64,000 nt of DNA. It comes from Acanthochromis polyacanthus. Lineage: Eukaryota > Chordata > Actinopteri > Pomacentridae. Of this stretch, positions 61,201 through 64,000 are shown one piece after another. The notes below the pieces were generated by a model. It was not told the origin of the DNA. It was given only the letters and a program-made list of their open reading frames with translations, and did not search any database. How positions within the stretch are numbered: the stretch's first letter is position 1; each line of letters starts with the position of its first letter. The DNA lies in contig NC_067117.1 of assembly GCF_021347895.1 (NCBI RefSeq), positions 34,974,067-35,038,066 on the forward strand, given 5' to 3'. The translations under genes and the position numbers were made by a program.

Positions 61201-63878
61201 CCAGATCTTTTGAGGCTGTTAAATGTAAACTGCTATCAGAACTACCTCTGATATTTCTCTGATCTCTCATTTCATCCTCTCAACTCCTTACTACTCATAT
61301 TGACAGACTGAATTTGGATGAGCTGAAGTTGAAAGATAGACATTCCTCTCAAGAAACATTTACAGACCAGTGTCCAATTAATTTTAAATGCTTGCAGTTT
61401 GTGCACAATGTGTTACAAGGGCTGTCTATCCCACATATTTTTTTATTTCAACATTTACAAATACCTTCTCAAGTTAAAGTTGGGACTTGGTGCTGTAATA
61501 TAGGATTCATTACTTTATTGCTAATTAAATGTACCAAAGCACATAGTCTGAAGACCAAAAAACTGTCCATATATTTACAGTTTGATGTGTATATCGGATT
61601 GCATATGCCTTGAAACTCAGTTAGCTTATTCTTGCCGGGCAGACTGAAGTGCCCTTAGAGAGCAAAAGTGCTGCATTCAGTTCTAGTATTGCAATTATGG
61701 TGTCAGCGGTCCAAATAGTTTTCTTATGTATTGAGAAGTATATCTCAAACACAATATTGGAACTAAATATCAGCTCTTGGTCCTCTGAGGAGGTGACACC
61801 ATCTTTCGATGAAATTACTAGGAAGATTGATAGTCGGAAGTTAATGTAATGGTTTTTTTCCTATAGTTTATGGCAATTGTATTGTCTCATTTAATACAAA
61901 GCAAAGACATTACAGTATGCCACCAAACTTGTTGCGCAGAATATTTTATTATTGTGGTTCTTTATGCCTGAAAACAATAAGAGGGACATTGTTATTTTAG
62001 AGCTCATGTAACTAATTCTGCCAGACTTTACATGGTAATAACACCCTCATAAGACCATGGCCTCAGTTATTTCAGGTAGTAACTCCAAGGTACTGCAATT
62101 AGCTTGGCTGTTTTGTTGTTTGGGTGAGAGCTTTTGTGGTCGAGATTTGTTCACAGCCACTACCACAAACCAACATGGATGCACCTGACTGCAAGAGTTA
62201 GCCTTATGCTAATGCTGAGTTATTGAAAACTTGTGTAGTAAAGGGGTAGTCGTTTCAATTTTAGGGTTAAAGAAGGCAATGTGATTAGAGATGGCTAGTG
62301 GTTAATTAGGCAAGGAAAGAACCAAGAGCAATTTTGTGTGGACCGACCGCAGTGTCTGTGTTCATGGTGGACATTTGTGTAAAAAAACACTCAGAATCTT
62401 GTTAGACAGTTTGTAAACCAATGTCAATAGATTATGAAGGGCATGTGTTCCTGTCTGGTACTTCAGTATTTATGACGTTGTTTACACATTACCTTGTTGA
62501 TGGTAAGAGTCTTAGACATGTCTGGATCCTGACATTCAGTCCATGCGGCTTCCTGCTATCTTTATGTTTGTTGATTCACACTGTAATGATTCATGCAGCT
62601 GCCCATTTTTATGATTGATGTTTTATTCACACCCAGAGTCCCCAAGATGTGCCCTGTATAACTTGTTGTCTCACATCCTCACCTTCTCAATGCTTCTGTG
62701 TGGACAAATTTCAAACAGACTATTAATAGTATGGTGTCAAAGTGTAGCGGGTGTGTTTGCTGGCATTAGTGTGTGCACAGACACAAGTGCATGCTCTGGC
62801 TGTCACAAACTGGCGCTGAGATTTCTTGTGCCACCACGGAAGTGGAATCGGAAAGCAGATGAAGCCAACAGTGGCCTTTTATACCATTGATGAAAACAAC
62901 TATTGTCCTCCTGAAACACACTCAATGCACAGTAAAGGGTGCACAGAGCTCAGAAATTCATTTGGCCAAAATATAAATCTGTCTTCAAACAAGGATTCTT
63001 TTTATTTTTTTCTCATTGAACTTGTTTGGTTTTCAAATACACTATTTTTATGTGAATAAAAAGCAGCCAGTGGAAATTACCAAAATGACTGTTTGCAATA
63101 TAGAGAAGTAAATAATTCTATGAATCTGAATTTTGCCAGTCAGTGCACTCTCTTTGTTGGCCCTAAACAGCAGAAGAACCATACAGTTTCGTCAGCATTA
63201 TGACCTGAACTTGATGACGATGTGATTTGAATTTTCCCGAGAATTGAGTATTTGTTATTCTCAACAAGCCAAAGTAAAAGTCTCACAGGCAAGTGAAATG
63301 ACACCTATTAGCTCCATAGTATAGACATGTTTCTGCAGTTTCCCTGGCATGCAGCCCTGAACACTTCTCCTGTGTTGCTAAGTCAGCTTTGCAGGTGACA
63401 TCCAGATCCCACTGTCACTGGTAAATGCCAGTTTGAGAACGCAAGAGATAGACTGGCACACAAGCTCTCTCTCTGCACAATTTAAAAACAACAACAAAAA
63501 AAGGCCCATTAAAGTAAAGTGCATGTTTTGATGAGATACACTTATGTGCATGTGAATAGCTGTGCGACTGTGCTCGTAATGTCCAGGTGGCACATGGCCA
63601 CAAGTCAAATACTAATATGACATTTTGACTGTGACTTTAAAGCTTTTTCCCAACTGTACCACCCACTCGATGATAAACTAGACCCTTTTTTTCTATGATG
63701 CGAGTTATTTTTCCCAGTCAAAGTGGCTCATGATCAGTCACTGTGTCGAGCAGATGGAAGTAATTGGGGAGTTTCCTGTTTATGTGTGTGCTTGCTAAAG
63801 TCTCACCAGAGCGGTCTCCTATTGGCTTTTTTCTCTTTCCTGCTTTCAATACCCAAGGGAGGATTCAGGCCCATTCAG
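43087..63878 (+). CDS. eif4g3: Eukaryotic translation initiation factor 4 gamma 3, 5' part
   Basis: Scaffold of the cap-binding complex eIF4F, joining eIF4E, PABP, eIF3 and eIF4A. Only the N-terminal exons lie here: 43087-43262, 52302-52374, an uncertain 54076-54119, 55064-55231, 57290-57382, 58887-58919 and 63858-63878. They encode a proline-, glutamine- and serine-rich low-complexity N-terminus. Recognition rests on M-N-A-Q-P-Q-S-R-P, then F-A-T-G-P-R-P-T-H-H-Q and G-G-F-R-P-I-Q, which match the long N-terminus of eIF4G3 in that order. Same-strand position after ece1, as in human, supports it. PABP- and eIF4E-binding, MIF4G and MA3 parts would lie beyond the window. A paralogue (eif4g1) is less likely. 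Confidence 0.85.
45383..45965 (-). mobile_element. 583-bp TIR element with RecQ-helicase-like segment, copy 2
   Basis: Same length and ends as the copy at 39987-40569, in inverse orientation, flanked by TGTGTTTCA on both sides (45374-45382 and 45966-45974). The helicase-like frame is kept on the minus strand with the same Walker A residues. The two copies differ at roughly 20 positions by eye. Confidence 0.86.
48670..48703. repeat. GT-rich microsatellite
   Basis: Imperfect (GT/GC)n run within eif4g3 intron 1. Confidence 0.7.
52302..52374 (+). CDS. eif4g3: eif4g3 coding exon 2
   Basis: A 73-nt exon bounded by TTCCAG and GTGAGT, reading I-P-R-V-Q-P-S-L-D-E-R-I-F-P-T-Q-P-G-V then A-A-V-Y-S after one base that completes the previous codon. 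Phase 0 out. Confidence 0.72.
54076..54119 (+). CDS. eif4g3: eif4g3 possible optional exon
   Basis: Acceptor TGTACAG and donor GTATGT bound 44 nt reading P-P-Y-S-R-L-P-P-I-P-H-P-I-M plus two bases. If used, the next exon must begin at 55072 (second acceptor) to keep frame. If skipped, it begins at 55064. Real use is unproven. Confidence 0.4.
55064..55231 (+). CDS. eif4g3: eif4g3 coding exon (H-A-G-P-P-Y segment)
   Basis: Fifty-six codons, phase 0 at both ends, GTGAGT donor, Pro/His/Gly-rich (R-H-A-G-P-P-Y-P-A-H-D). Two AGs eight bases apart (55062-55063 and 55070-55071) could both serve as acceptor. Composition and phase fit the eIF4G3 N-terminus. Confidence 0.62.
57290..57382 (+). CDS. eif4g3: eif4g3 coding exon (MNAQPQSRP)
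   Basis: Thirty-one codons: S-P-Y-N-P-G-Q-N-A-G then L-V-Y-S-P-Q-T-Q-P-M-N-A-Q-P-Q-S-R-P. The methionine here corresponds to the start of a shorter known eIF4G3 N-terminus, so it could also serve as an alternative start. Confidence 0.88.
58887..58919 (+). CDS. eif4g3: eif4g3 33-nt exon
   Basis: Eleven codons F-A-T-G-P-R-P-T-H-H-Q after a long pyrimidine tract ending CACCAG, followed by GTAATT. Phase 0 on both sides; matches eIF4G3. Confidence 0.88.
59487..60460. mobile_element. TIR element with CCGTATTTTCCGCAC-type ends, host of a second element
   Basis: The left end CCGTATTTTCCGCACCATAA and the right end (GCGCCTTATAGTGCGGAAAATA, inverse) form imperfect inverted termini. The inner part is interrupted by the element at 59669-60115. 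The outermost right bases have decayed, so the target duplication (possibly TA) is uncertain. Confidence 0.7.
59669..60115. mobile_element. hAT-like element nested inside the previous one
   Basis: 447 bp with ends CAGGGTTCTCACCAG and CTGGCGAGAACCCTG. Direct repeat ATACA on both outer sides (59664-59668 and 60116-60120). hAT elements usually make 8-bp duplications; only 5 match here. No transposase gene is visible. Confidence 0.75.
63858..63878 (+). CDS. eif4g3: eif4g3 21-nt microexon
   Basis: Seven codons G-G-F-R-P-I-Q between an AAG acceptor and GTAAAA donor, phase 0 on both sides. It follows T-H-H-Q in the known eIF4G3 N-terminus. Microexons of this kind are often spliced tissue-specifically. 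Confidence 0.88.
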
Positions 63879-64000
63879 GTAAAACTTAACTTTGTGTCAA
63901 AAGTCTCTGCAGACCTGCATGGCATGATGAGGATCATCCGTAAATGATCCCAGCCCTCCTAACGTTTAACCCTACACACCCCCTCATCTTCACTACAGTG

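Larger units (their letters stand above)
58920..63857 (+). other. eif4g3 intron before the microexon
   Basis: About 4.9 kb of intron. It contains nested DNA transposons at about 59487-60460. The rest is AT-rich with no gene recognised. Confidence 0.6.

Overview
The window is vertebrate, most likely percomorph teleost, genomic DNA. Two facts support this. It carries two neighbouring, intron-rich vertebrate genes on the + strand, an endothelin-converting enzyme 1 gene (ece1) followed by the 5' end of an eIF4G3-type translation factor gene (eif4g3). It is also full of repeats typical of fish: L1-like LINE, Tc1-like, hAT-like and short TIR elements, a tRNA-derived SINE and Ty3-type LTR elements. 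The ece1-then-eif4g3 order in one orientation matches the order I know from human 1p36, so this is probably conserved synteny. Species cannot be named from the sequence.

Region 1 (1-13.4 kb) is a nest of mobile elements. A full-length Ty3/gypsy element (573-5370, 5-bp target duplication ATATG) has an intact pol. A solo LTR of a second family sits inside its 5' LTR, with its own 5-bp duplication. Beyond it is an orphan first exon of a THAP zinc-finger gene behind a CRE-bearing promoter-like stretch. Next is an L1-like LINE whose ORF1 is split by a 1636-bp Tc1 element with IR/DR ends. The LINE's ORF2 has one frameshift in an A tract and is replaced at its 3' end by GC-rich sequence of another kind. 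A MITE with TTAA-type ends follows.

Region 2 (13.4-37.1 kb) is ece1. A GC-rich candidate non-coding first exon lies near 13.4-13.55 kb. Eighteen coding exons run from 20116 to 36368; joined, they give a 766-residue type II membrane zinc metallopeptidase with HELTH, ENIAD and NAYY motifs. The first coding exon holds the start of the ECE-1d isoform and, 14 codons on, the methionine shared by other isoforms. Introns carry a solo LTR with perfect 5-bp TSD, a SINE with 17-bp TSD, a palindromic hAT MITE with 8-bp TSD, and an inverted pair of a dispersed repeat.

Region 3 (37.1-42.5 kb) is intergenic and made largely of repeats. They include a 234-bp MITE with 9-bp TSD and one of two 583-bp elements that carry a RecQ-helicase-like Walker A segment. 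The second 583-bp copy lies inverted in eif4g3 intron 1.

Region 4 (42.5-64 kb) is the CpG-rich promoter and first exons of eif4g3, encoding the proline-rich N-terminus that precedes the conserved eIF4G domains. The last exon found is a 21-nt microexon at 63858-63878; the rest of the gene lies beyond the window. I found no tRNA, rRNA or CRISPR features.
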